Below are positions 1 to 8,713 of a stretch of 20,732 nt of DNA, one piece after another. Position numbers and translations under genes: made by a program. The stretch lies in NCBI RefSeq assembly GCF_946481715.1, contig NZ_CAMLOV010000093.1:1-20732 (forward strand). The letters run 5' to 3'. Position 1 is the stretch's first letter; each line of letters begins with the position of its first letter. This stretch comes from an uncultured Mucilaginibacter sp. (GTDB lineage: Bacteria; Bacteroidota; Bacteroidia; Sphingobacteriales; Sphingobacteriaceae). A model generated the notes under the pieces. The model had not been told where the DNA came from. It did not search any database and was given only the letters and a program-made list of their open reading frames with translations.

Positions 1-2
1 GC

Positions 3-794
3 AATTCCGCGTATGGGGAGGCGTATATCGACGGTTTCGAGGATTACTACTGCGCGTATTGCCCCATAAAGCCCGGCAATCCAAACCAACCCCGGGCATC
101 ATTCGGCCAGGCCGATATGAAAAGGGTGAAATTAGTGAGCGGCAGGTTGCTCATCTCGGCTGCTGAATCGCATACGGGCAAATATTCTTTGCAGGTGCCC
201 GGTTCCTTAACATTTACAGTAGCCCCACCCGTTAGTTGCAAGGATGCCAGGCCAAATCCCGCAAAACCCACCCGTGATGCTACCCGTAATATTCCAGTTC
301 CCGGTAAAAAAACCTGTGCCGAATGCGTTGGCGGCTTTTATCCTGCAGGAAATAAAAAATATGTATTCTCCGCCTGGGTTAAGGTAAACAGCCCGCAGCC
401 TGTATTATCCTGCAGCGATGCCTCTGTAGTAATCTCAAATGTTAGCTCGGCCATCACACTTCGTTCGGAAGGGCCGGTTATTGAAGGCTGGCAAAGGATA
501 ATGGGAACGTTTACAACGGCGGCTAATGCCGGCGTAGTCAGGGTGCAGCTGATCAAAGGCAATGCTGATACTTTTTTTGACGACCTGCGGATATTCCCTT
601 CCGATGCCAACATGGTGTCCTACGTTTATGACGACGTAAACCTGCGGCTTACTTATATCCTCGATGAAAATAATTACTTCAGCAAAAACGAATACAACAA
701 CCAGGGCGAACTCGTCCGCACAAAAAGAGAGACGGAAAAAGGGGTTATAACCATTAAGGAAGGCAATTCTTCTCTGGCAAAAATGCAACAATAA
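3..794 (+). CDS. C-terminal part of a large secreted RHS-partner protein with a carbohydrate-binding-like module (partial, 5' end outside window)
   Basis: The frame is open from the first bases, so this is the 3' end of a longer gene; the ATG at 117 is internal. About 263 residues are visible. The middle (roughly nt 350-600) has the pattern of a family 4/9-type carbohydrate-binding jelly roll: a YVFSAWVKV strand, a GWQRIMGTFTT strand, then FFDDLRIFP. Next comes a segment familiar from Bacteroidetes proteins encoded before RHS genes, with ANMVSYVYDDVNLRLTYILD, ENNYFSKNEYNNQGELVRTK and a KETEKG-like end. Two CxxC-type pairs (CAYC near nt 51, CAEC near nt 315) suggest an exported, disulfide-containing or metal-binding protein. 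The stop at 792-794 is one base before the RHS start, so the two genes are almost certainly co-transcribed and probably translationally coupled. The function is unproven; an accessory or adhesive partner of the RHS protein is inferred from context. Confidence 0.85.
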   Translation, partial: NSAYGEAYIDGFEDYYCAYCPIKPGNPNQPRASFGQADMKRVKLVSGRLLISAAESHTGKYSLQVPGSLTFTVAPPVSCKDARPNPAKPTRDATRNIPVPGKKTCAECVGGFYPAGNKKYVFSAWVKVNSPQPVLSCSDASVVISNVSSAITLRSEGPVIEGWQRIMGTFTTAANAGVVRVQLIKGNADTFFDDLRIFPSDANMVSYVYDDVNLRLTYILDENNYFSKNEYNNQGELVRTKRETEKGVITIKEGNSSLAKMQQ

Positions 795-795
795 T

Positions 796-3700
796 ATGGC
801 GAAGCAAAAACATATCCTGTTATGCCTGCTGCTGCTTCTGGGGCTGGGCGCGGCCGCTAAAACGTATCCCAAGGTCAATTTCCCGTTATCGGGAACAACT
901 TTAATGGGTTATAATGGAACCGCCGTTAATTTTGCCGCCACCTATCCGGGAATGAATGCAGGCAATGTAAGCCAGTTGAATACCGCCAACAGGGCCACCA
1001 CCATTCAAAATACCATAGAGCTGGTTTTAAAGAATAATTATGCCTTTGGCGCCAATGCGAAAGTTACCGTGACGGCAAATGTAAAATACTACCGGATCGA
1101 TACGTTACCGCCGGCCGTTAAAGCTATAACGCTTGAAATCGACTACCAATCCGGAGCACTTACCAAGGCAGGCATATCGAATATTTATGCCTTTAAAAAT
1201 GCCTATAAAGTGGAGTTGACAGTCACTAATGTGGTAGTTACCGGAGATGCCGGTGCCGACCTGAACCTGCTAAAGACTAAATTAGAGGATTTTATAGAGT
1301 TGAACGTGGGCTTTGTACAAGAACGTATCACCCGGATTGATTATAGTTCTATTCCTAATAATATTACAGCATGCGAGGATAGGGTGACGGATGAATTAGT
1401 CATCAACTGGGATGCGTTGCCTGATGCCGAATCTTATGAACTGGAATATACTTTTGTGGATGATTACGGCGATACTTATAACACGCCGTTAAATAGCGCA
1501 GCGATCGCTTTTAATTTTAAGGACAACAGCACAAGGGTCGCTTTAAAGGATAATTATTACCGTATTCCCCTGGTTTACGAGCGGGGCTATATCTTATACC
1601 GGGTGAGGGCAATTGGCTGGGGCGGCAATGCGCTGGATCAGCCAGTTAATTGTATATGGAGCGGTACTGAACGAGGGAGGGTGAACACTTTTGTCAATAC
1701 ATATTACCATAACACAGCCCATGTAAGCGATGCGGCCAACTGGCAAGCGTCCGCCACTTTTGCCGAAGAAGGCAAACGCAGCGATGCTGTCAATTATTTC
1801 GACGGTACATTCCGTTCGAGGCAAACCGTAACGGCAATGAATTTGGAGCGGCAACTGCCGCATGACCTGCCGTGGATATTATTAAATCCGCAACTGGGGA
1901 CTTTGGATTGCGTGCAGCCTGGGAGTGATAAAGAACGCGAGGTAATTGCCGGCGAAATCATTTACGACTACCAGGGCCGGCCGGCGGTAAATATTTTGCC
2001 TGTGCCAACCAATTCATTAAAGCTGGAATACCTGCCGCTGCTAAACATCAGCAACGCCACGCAGAAACCGTATAACTGGCAGGATTTTGACAAGCCCGGT
2101 TTCACCTGCCCGGCTACCGGGCCGTTATCAAACCTCCCGAATTCAACCACGGGGATTATGGGGGCCGCGGCCTATTATTCGCCTAATAACCCCAATAAAT
2201 TAGGTTTCAACGCATTTATCCCCGATGCTGCGGGATTTCCTTTTACCCAGCTTAGCTATTTACAGGATAATACCGGGCGGGTGGCAGCGCAAAGCGGGGT
2301 TGGCCCGGCTTTTAAATTTGGCAATAACCACGAAACCCGCTTTTATTATGCCGCACCGAACCAGGAGGAGCTTGACCGCATATTCGGCACAGAAGCAGGG
2401 GATGCATTAAGGTACCAAAAGAATGCCGTAATGGATGCAAACGGGCAGGTCTCGGTCGCCTATATGAACCCCGAAGGCAAAACCATCGCCACTGCGTTGG
2501 CCGGTTCAAACCCCGCCAACCTCGACCAGTTGGATAACCTGGGCAATAATACCATCAATGTATCGCTGATGAGTAAAAATGTGGTTAATGTGAGCGATAA
2601 AACGCTGGTAACGGAGCACCAGTTTTTGGTAAGCGCCGACAATACCAATTATACATTTGATTACAGCATCGGCCCAAAAACGATCGACACCATAACCTGC
2701 AGCGGCGCCCAGGTTTGCCTGGATTGTATTTATGATATTGAGATATCCCTGAACCACATAGAGAGTTGCACTACTATGCAACTGCCCATTTACACGGGCA
2801 CAATTGGCAATTTGATAAATAGCAGCGGGCAGGTAGACCTTAATTGCGATAATAACAGCAGCACCGGTAATTACCCCCGCCAGTTTGTAAAAACGCTAAG
2901 CATCGGCACCTATGTGTTGACCAAAAAAGTCAGCGTAAACCAGCAGGCGGCATTAGCCTACATTGCCGAAGTATTTAAGGACACCTGCAAAGCCATGTGG
3001 GAGGATATAATACATGACGAAATGTCGCGCATCGATACCCTGAATTGCTATAAAAGCTGTGCCAGCTGTGCCACTACAGCAAGCCCAACCCCAACCTGCG
3101 ATACCGCCTATTGCAAACCCAGCCCCAACCGCTGTGATAATATCCGTTCCATGATGCTGGCTGATGTTTCGCCGGGCGGGCAATATGCACAATTTGTGAG
3201 AAATGCTGACGGCACGATCGATGCAAGCACTTACCCGCTATCGGTTTTTAACCCGGCAAATTTATTGCCGCTCCATGCTATAAACTTTTCATTATTCCCC
3301 GGTATCACCAATATCAACGATTTGGTGAACCACTGGCTACCCGAATATGCCGAAAAACTGTTGCCCATGCACCCGGAGCAATGCATGCTGGGCTGGTGCA
3401 GTTCGCCAAATATTAATGCAACGCTGGATTTTGACATGAATATCTTATCGACGCAATATTACGCCGATGCGGTAGCCAAAGGATACATCACAGCAGGCAG
3501 CGTACTGCCCAATAGCAACGTCAAGCCATACGAACAACTCCTGAACAATGACCCCTGGTTTGCCAATAACCAAAATGCAACCATCAAAGCATCACTGTTA
3601 ACAAAATTGCAGCATTATGGCTGCTCAGCCTCGCCTTTGCCTGCCGATGAACTGGCTATGCAAATGGCTTATTGCGCCCACAATAATCCGCAAAACCAGC

Positions 3701-6700
3701 AAGGCACGCCGGCAATTAATACAAACGGGCCGCCATGTACCCTACCTGCCAATTACCTCGCCACGCATGCTTTTGGCATGGACCCGGCCATAACCAGCCT
3801 CGAGTGGACGTTCCTCCGCTCGCTATACCTATCGGCGAAAAATGAAGTTGTACAAGTTAGCATGGATAGTTATGCAGATGCTAATAATTGCAATTCACGC
3901 TGTATCGGCGCAAAGGATTACTACGATTGGGGGCAATTTTCGGGCCCGTTCCCGCATTATGTAAATGTTCAGCCCTGCCAGTGCGCTTCGCAGCCTTTTG
4001 TATGGATGTTTTATAAAGAAAAACAAAGCCGTTTTGGAACCGGGATAGATAATATTTTGAACGTAATGAGTGATGCGGGCGTCAACATCAGCACAAATGG
4101 TATAACCAATTATAACGACCCTTGCCAGTTTGTACAAGCCATAACAAGCCAGGCTGCCAGCATCAACCAGCAGGTAGCGGCCAATTATTGCGGCGATGGC
4201 AGCGGTTCGGGCTGTGCAGCCGAGTTATCAAATACCTTGGTGGCGTTATTGAATAACGTTATAACAACGCTGGCCATCAGCCCTACGGTTACGATAGCAG
4301 CTGCGCAGTTGCCGCCACTGATCAGCGGTGCCGGTGTTTCACGGGTAGCGGCCGCCAAAATCATTGAAGGCGCAAACGGCCCCGCGCTGACTATCAGCTT
4401 AGATAATTGCACCAGCTTTTCCATCCCTTTCCTGCAAACGCCGGCGGGGTATGTGGCGCCATCGTCAGTCTGCTGCCTCAGCAACATTGTATGCCCCGGC
4501 AATACCAATTGCAGTTTTGATATCAATGTTTTGTATCCCGGCAATGTGAGCAATACCAGGCATATCGTCACAAAATGCAACTTTTTTGCCGCCTGTACCA
4601 AATTGGAAGGGCCTGTTTGTACACAGCCAACGCCTTATGCAGAAGCCATAAAAGACTACCTTGGCGATATTTTTAACTTTAGGACAGCTAACGCTGCGTA
4701 CCCTAACCAGGCACAACTGGCCAGCATATTGCCCGCTGCGCTTCAGCCGGGAAGCGGTGTATCGTTAACTACCAATGGCAATCTGGTGATCAACCTGCCT
4801 GCACAAGGCAAAAGCTGCAGGATCACACTGCAAAACACTGCTGCAATAGGCAACTGGGCCAATGTGAAGAACGTTGTCAGCATCAGCCCCGATCTGTCGC
4901 TTGCTCAAAATGGCACCACCAAAAGTTTTACACTAAAGGTGCTTGCCGGGACTACCACTGCTAATTTGGTGACAGTCGATATAAAGGGAAGTACCACCTG
5001 CTGGGACATGAACCAATGCCCGCCGGCCGTAACCCTGTGCACCACGCCTCCGGTGCTTCCGCCATATCCGGTTGTTAATGATTGCGTGAGAAACCAACTC
5101 GCGATAGCAAACACCAATACCAGTATCCGTTACAATGCCTGGGCCGACAGCATGAAAAACAACCTGCTGCAACGTTATTATGCCAAATGCCTCAGCGCGG
5201 TTGAAACGCTAAATATGAGTTATGAAGACCGCCAGTATCAATATACACTGTATTACTACGACCAGGCAGGTAACCTGGCTAAAACTGTACCACCGGCCGG
5301 CGTTAAATTGCTGGACCATGTGCAGGTGCTACAAGTAGCAGCATCGCGCGCAGCAGCTTACAACGTGGCTGTTCCGGTAGCCCATATCAAACCAACCGTA
5401 TACCGTTACAATACACTAAATGAAACGATATGGCAGCAAACGCCGGATGCAGGCGAAAGCAATTTCTTTTATGATGGATTAGGCAGAATAGCAGCCTCGC
5501 AAAATGCGAAGCAACACCAGAACGGCAATTTTTACAGCTATACACGGTATGACCTGCTCGGGCGGGCGGTGGAATCGGGCGAGGTGAAGCCGCTTGTGGC
5601 AATCAACAGCCTGCTTACCCGCGACTTTAGCGCCTGGACAAACTTTATCAATGGCCAGGCTGACCGGACTGAAATTACACTTACCCGGTACGATGAAGCA
5701 TATTCGACGGGGATATCTCAAAAGTTTGGCGTTGCGGGGCAACAGAACCTGCGCAAACGGGTAGCCTCCGTCTTTTTGTTCGATAACAAACCACACCTGG
5801 ACAACCAGCAATATTCCCATGCCACTCATTTCAGTTATGATATTGAGGGCAACGTTAATAAGTTGATACAGGACTATCCCAACAACATCATCGGCGACAA
5901 GGTTATTGATTACAATTTCGACCTGCAAAGCGGTAAGGTTAACCAGGTAACCTACCAGCGCGGCGCTGCCGACCAGTTTATCCATAAATATACCTATGAT
6001 GCAGCGAACAGGGTTACGGAGGTAAAAACAAGCCCTAACGGCCTGGTATGGGAAACAGATGCGGCATATAAATACTACCGGCACGGACCGCTCGCCCGCG
6101 AAGAATTGGGCACCGACAAAGTACAGGGCCTCGACTATATGTACGCGCTGCAAGGATGGATAAAAGGCGTTAACGGTACTACATCCTCGCCCGAAACTGA
6201 TATGGGGCAGGATGGAACCACACTTCCGGTGCCCCAGGCACCGCAGCAAACGCCTATATTGCTGTACACACTTAATGGCATATCCTATTACATTTATTTG
6301 CCCTTGCAGTTATTTGGCAATGGTTTTAACGGGCCGGGGTACGGCGCTTTGAACAACCCCGTAGCGCGTGACGCTTTTGGCTATGCACTTGATTATTACC
6401 AGGGCGAATACGCTGCCATACAGGGCAACGGCAACCTTGATGGATTGAACCAGCAGGCAGGCGTTGTGAAACCGTTATACAACGGTAACATCAGCCGTAT
6501 GTATACGCAAATACAGCAGCTTGGCAACAATGGGTATAATTACACCTACGACCAGCTGAACCGTATCCGGTCGCAGCAGGCCTGGAACTTGAATGGAAAT
6601 ATCATGGCATTGCTGCCGAATGATGCCTATTTCGGTAAGTTCAGTTACGACCGGGATGGCAATATAATCAACCAGATGCGGAACGGGACTGCTGCAACGC

Positions 6701-8274
6701 CGGCGATGGATAACCTTAATTATTTTTACTACGATGCCAATAATGGTGTTTATAACCCGGCAGTATCTATCCCTGCCGGGGCAACCAACAAATTAGCTTA
6801 TGTAGGCGACTTGGCGCCTGATGGCAATTATGCAGTAGATATCGACAACCAATCCCCGAATAATTATACATATGATGCCATCGGCAACCTGGTAAGCGAT
6901 GCAGCTGAACATATTACGCAGATAGACTGGAACCTAAAGAATAAGATCAGCAGGATAACCAAAAGCGCGGCGCCCCACCTGATATTCCAATACGATGAAT
7001 TGGGCAACCGGGTTATGAAAGAGCTAAGCGGCGGTACCTCCGAAGAAAACGCTTCCACATTTTATGTGCGGGACGGGCAGGGCAATATTATGGCCACTTA
7101 TACTTATAAAAGATATGCAAATACGGCGGAACTTCACTGGAGCGAGGCCGATATTTACGGCAGTAGCCGGGTTGGCGTATACCAGCCTAACGTTTTGATA
7201 CCGATGGCCAATAGTACGGGAACCACAACTGCAGGCCCTTATTATACTGCAGGCCGTGGCAAAAAGCAATACGAATTGGTGAACCATCTTGGTAACGTAT
7301 TAGCTACCATTACCGATAGGAAACTCCTGGTTGCAGGCACCGCCGTTACTTATACGGCTGAAATAGCCAGCGGGCAGGATTACTATGCATTTGGTATGCA
7401 GATGCCGGGGAGGAAGTTGAGTGGCGCTGCTTATAGATTTGGGTTTAACAAAGGCAGTGAAAAAGATGACGAAATATCAGGCAGCGGCAATAATTATACA
7501 ACTGAATATCGCATGCTTGATACACGCCTGGGCAGGTGGCTTTCAATAGATCCAAAAGCAAACATGTCGCCAGACCAAAGCCCATACTCGTCAATGGATA
7601 ATGATCCGATAATGTTTAATGACATGCTCGGGGATTGTGTTGGATATGAGAAATTTCGGGATAAGGTCAATGTCGCAGTAGCAAGAATATTTAGCCGGTC
7701 ATTTAATAAGAAGTTTAAAGACCAAAGGGATGATCCGGACAAAACCTTTACCTACAAAAAAAGGGAGGGTAAGGCAACTCTCTATGAAGGTGCTACCTTA
7801 CAAAATATTGATGCAAACACAGTGGATGTGATGTATGGCCGTAAGAGCGTAGATGATGATATACCTCCGCCGGAAATACCCATCCAACCACTTACTGATC
7901 ATGTCAGAACACCGAAAGCACTGGACGATCCACTTTCCGACTATGAGGCAGATTACACAATAACTGATTTCCATGATGCTGTTTTAGAGATGCACACCGC
8001 CGGTAATGCTGATAAGGTTGAGATTCTTTCAAAGGGGAATGTTATCCCGGTAATGAATCCGATACCGACAAATAATAATGGTTCATATAGAAAAGGTAAT
8101 TCAAAAACCGACCTGAAAGCATTGTTTGATGCCGGGCAGATAGATCAAAAAATTACTATTAGGATTACGGGAAGTTTAAGTAACAAAACTTGGTGGGATT
8201 ATACAATCAAAGCAAAAGCGGGGACAACAGACCGCTATTCGGTACCCGTGAAAAAGAATGCCGTCAAGCGTTAA
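796..8274 (+). CDS. Large secreted RHS/YD-repeat protein with variable C-terminal tail
   Basis: This 2492-residue protein starts at an ATG one base after the previous stop. Residues 1-21 form a signal peptide (KQKH, then a Leu-rich core ending GAAAK). Residues ~22-1450 are a long Cys-rich extracellular region, including CLDCIYD and CYKSCASC clusters. YD/RHS repeats begin near residue 1476 (YTLYYYDQAGNLAKTVPP) and continue through FFYDGLGRI, YTRYDLLGRAVESGE, YTYDAANRVTEV, YTYDQLNRIRSQQ and YQYDELGNRVMKEL-like units. The family's hallmark ALQGWIKGVN segment lies before the NGNISRMYTQI part. The RHS-associated core follows: YELVNHLGNVLATITDRK (~2156), YYAFGMQMPGRK, FGFNKGSEKDDEI (~2215) and DTRLGRWLSIDP (~2242), ending NDPIMFNDMLGD (~2280). 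The remaining ~212 residues match no domain I recognise. RHS shells of this class enclose and deliver a C-terminal cargo. Whether this tail is toxic is unknown, and no immunity gene is evident downstream. Confidence 0.93.
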   Translation: MAKQKHILLCLLLLLGLGAAAKTYPKVNFPLSGTTLMGYNGTAVNFAATYPGMNAGNVSQLNTANRATTIQNTIELVLKNNYAFGANAKVTVTANVKYYRIDTLPPAVKAITLEIDYQSGALTKAGISNIYAFKNAYKVELTVTNVVVTGDAGADLNLLKTKLEDFIELNVGFVQERITRIDYSSIPNNITACEDRVTDELVINWDALPDAESYELEYTFVDDYGDTYNTPLNSAAIAFNFKDNSTRVALKDNYYRIPLVYERGYILYRVRAIGWGGNALDQPVNCIWSGTERGRVNTFVNTYYHNTAHVSDAANWQASATFAEEGKRSDAVNYFDGTFRSRQTVTAMNLERQLPHDLPWILLNPQLGTLDCVQPGSDKEREVIAGEIIYDYQGRPAVNILPVPTNSLKLEYLPLLNISNATQKPYNWQDFDKPGFTCPATGPLSNLPNSTTGIMGAAAYYSPNNPNKLGFNAFIPDAAGFPFTQLSYLQDNTGRVAAQSGVGPAFKFGNNHETRFYYAAPNQEELDRIFGTEAGDALRYQKNAVMDANGQVSVAYMNPEGKTIATALAGSNPANLDQLDNLGNNTINVSLMSKNVVNVSDKTLVTEHQFLVSADNTNYTFDYSIGPKTIDTITCSGAQVCLDCIYDIEISLNHIESCTTMQLPIYTGTIGNLINSSGQVDLNCDNNSSTGNYPRQFVKTLSIGTYVLTKKVSVNQQAALAYIAEVFKDTCKAMWEDIIHDEMSRIDTLNCYKSCASCATTASPTPTCDTAYCKPSPNRCDNIRSMMLADVSPGGQYAQFVRNADGTIDASTYPLSVFNPANLLPLHAINFSLFPGITNINDLVNHWLPEYAEKLLPMHPEQCMLGWCSSPNINATLDFDMNILSTQYYADAVAKGYITAGSVLPNSNVKPYEQLLNNDPWFANNQNATIKASLLTKLQHYGCSASPLPADELAMQMAYCAHNNPQNQQGTPAINTNGPPCTLPANYLATHAFGMDPAITSLEWTFLRSLYLSAKNEVVQVSMDSYADANNCNSRCIGAKDYYDWGQFSGPFPHYVNVQPCQCASQPFVWMFYKEKQSRFGTGIDNILNVMSDAGVNISTNGITNYNDPCQFVQAITSQAASINQQVAANYCGDGSGSGCAAELSNTLVALLNNVITTLAISPTVTIAAAQLPPLISGAGVSRVAAAKIIEGANGPALTISLDNCTSFSIPFLQTPAGYVAPSSVCCLSNIVCPGNTNCSFDINVLYPGNVSNTRHIVTKCNFFAACTKLEGPVCTQPTPYAEAIKDYLGDIFNFRTANAAYPNQAQLASILPAALQPGSGVSLTTNGNLVINLPAQGKSCRITLQNTAAIGNWANVKNVVSISPDLSLAQNGTTKSFTLKVLAGTTTANLVTVDIKGSTTCWDMNQCPPAVTLCTTPPVLPPYPVVNDCVRNQLAIANTNTSIRYNAWADSMKNNLLQRYYAKCLSAVETLNMSYEDRQYQYTLYYYDQAGNLAKTVPPAGVKLLDHVQVLQVAASRAAAYNVAVPVAHIKPTVYRYNTLNETIWQQTPDAGESNFFYDGLGRIAASQNAKQHQNGNFYSYTRYDLLGRAVESGEVKPLVAINSLLTRDFSAWTNFINGQADRTEITLTRYDEAYSTGISQKFGVAGQQNLRKRVASVFLFDNKPHLDNQQYSHATHFSYDIEGNVNKLIQDYPNNIIGDKVIDYNFDLQSGKVNQVTYQRGAADQFIHKYTYDAANRVTEVKTSPNGLVWETDAAYKYYRHGPLAREELGTDKVQGLDYMYALQGWIKGVNGTTSSPETDMGQDGTTLPVPQAPQQTPILLYTLNGISYYIYLPLQLFGNGFNGPGYGALNNPVARDAFGYALDYYQGEYAAIQGNGNLDGLNQQAGVVKPLYNGNISRMYTQIQQLGNNGYNYTYDQLNRIRSQQAWNLNGNIMALLPNDAYFGKFSYDRDGNIINQMRNGTAATPAMDNLNYFYYDANNGVYNPAVSIPAGATNKLAYVGDLAPDGNYAVDIDNQSPNNYTYDAIGNLVSDAAEHITQIDWNLKNKISRITKSAAPHLIFQYDELGNRVMKELSGGTSEENASTFYVRDGQGNIMATYTYKRYANTAELHWSEADIYGSSRVGVYQPNVLIPMANSTGTTTAGPYYTAGRGKKQYELVNHLGNVLATITDRKLLVAGTAVTYTAEIASGQDYYAFGMQMPGRKLSGAAYRFGFNKGSEKDDEISGSGNNYTTEYRMLDTRLGRWLSIDPKANMSPDQSPYSSMDNDPIMFNDMLGDCVGYEKFRDKVNVAVARIFSRSFNKKFKDQRDDPDKTFTYKKREGKATLYEGATLQNIDANTVDVMYGRKSVDDDIPPPEIPIQPLTDHVRTPKALDDPLSDYEADYTITDFHDAVLEMHTAGNADKVEILSKGNVIPVMNPIPTNNNGSYRKGNSKTDLKALFDAGQIDQKITIRITGSLSNKTWWDYTIKAKAGTTDRYSVPVKKNAVKR
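7636..8274 (+). other. Variable C-terminal tail of the RHS protein (candidate cargo/toxin region)
   Basis: This is the part of the RHS gene after the conserved core ends at NDMLGD, about residues 2281-2492. Hand counts of 60-base lines give 33-37% G+C at 8041-8220, against 52-53% in sampled core lines (5281-5340, 6001-6060). This is the usual sign of an exchangeable RHS tip. The tail opens with a basic segment (FSRSFNKKFKDQRDD), has an acidic/proline linker (DDDIPPPEIPIQPL) near residue 2355, and ends with a compact region holding FHDAVLEMHTAGNADKVEIL and SNKTWWDYTIKAKAG. I see no HNH, ADP-ribosyltransferase, deaminase or RNase motif. The end of the tail could be a beta-rich fold, but that is only a guess. 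Confidence 0.6.
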
Positions 8275-8342
8275 AAATAATTGGTTTTGGAGTATAGGTA
8301 GAAATCACGGCAATGCTGCACTATCTGCTGCCACTGGTATCT

Positions 8343-8694
8343 TTATTCTGTTATTATGCTGGTCTCCCTTAAAAAAGCAAAAGGGAGTACAAACTTATCG
8401 TTCATTAAAAACAGCCCAGCCATGGCGTTCATATCCACAAGGGGCAAGCTGCTGCTAAGCAACAACTGCCCGGCCCACCGTCAAGCCCTATCAATTACCT
8501 GCTGCCTAGCACGTTTAAGGTGCCTGCCTGTCCAGCAGCGAATAAGCCGGGTTCACAGGCGTTAGGTTATCGGCATACTGGCCGTAGCGGAATGCATTTT
8601 GCTGGGTCAACGCCCTGCCGCCTGGCAAGGTTAGGCCTGTTGTTTTTACTATTGTGGCGGCTGCTATTGTCAGCGCTGCCCTTGTATTATTCAT
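8343..8694 (-). pseudogene. Decayed and truncated PorP/SprF-family type IX secretion membrane protein gene
   Basis: On the minus strand, an ATG at 8694-8692 begins 20 bases after the stop of the upstream CHU_C-domain gene. Reading on gives NAFRYGQYADNLTPVNPAYS, the N-terminal signature of PorP/SprF proteins (QYxxNxxxxNPAY), then a stop at 8517-8515. Shifting frame just before this stop recovers TLNVLG and, after an in-frame stop, LIGLDGGPGS. A further shift recovers SSLPLVDMNAMAGLFLMNDK, matching the family's LPL..I.A.AG..VLND block, before a stop at 8345-8343. About 110 codons of an expected ~300 remain, with at least two frameshifts and two internal stops. PorP/SprF genes commonly follow genes for CHU_C-type T9SS cargo, so position and orientation agree. 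Beyond 8343 no homology is visible; the 3' part is lost where the RHS tail begins. Confidence 0.8.
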
Positions 8695-8713
8695 TTTATT
8701 GGTTGTATGGTTG

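Noticed and set aside
5479..6249. Long minus-strand open frame of 256 codons
   Set aside because: It lies wholly inside the RHS gene, whose plus frame carries clear YD-repeat motifs here. The minus frame shows no domain.
8364..8387. CTCCCTT/AAGGGAG hairpin as a bidirectional terminator between convergent genes
   Set aside because: The stem is only seven pairs, with no T tract after it on either strand, and it lies inside the pseudogene coding sequence.
8258..8458. Plus-strand 66-codon frame overlapping the RHS end, with a hydrophobic stretch, as a possible immunity gene
   Set aside because: Most of it runs antisense through the PorP/SprF remnant. It is short, has no recognisable similarity, and its composition is explained by the other strand.
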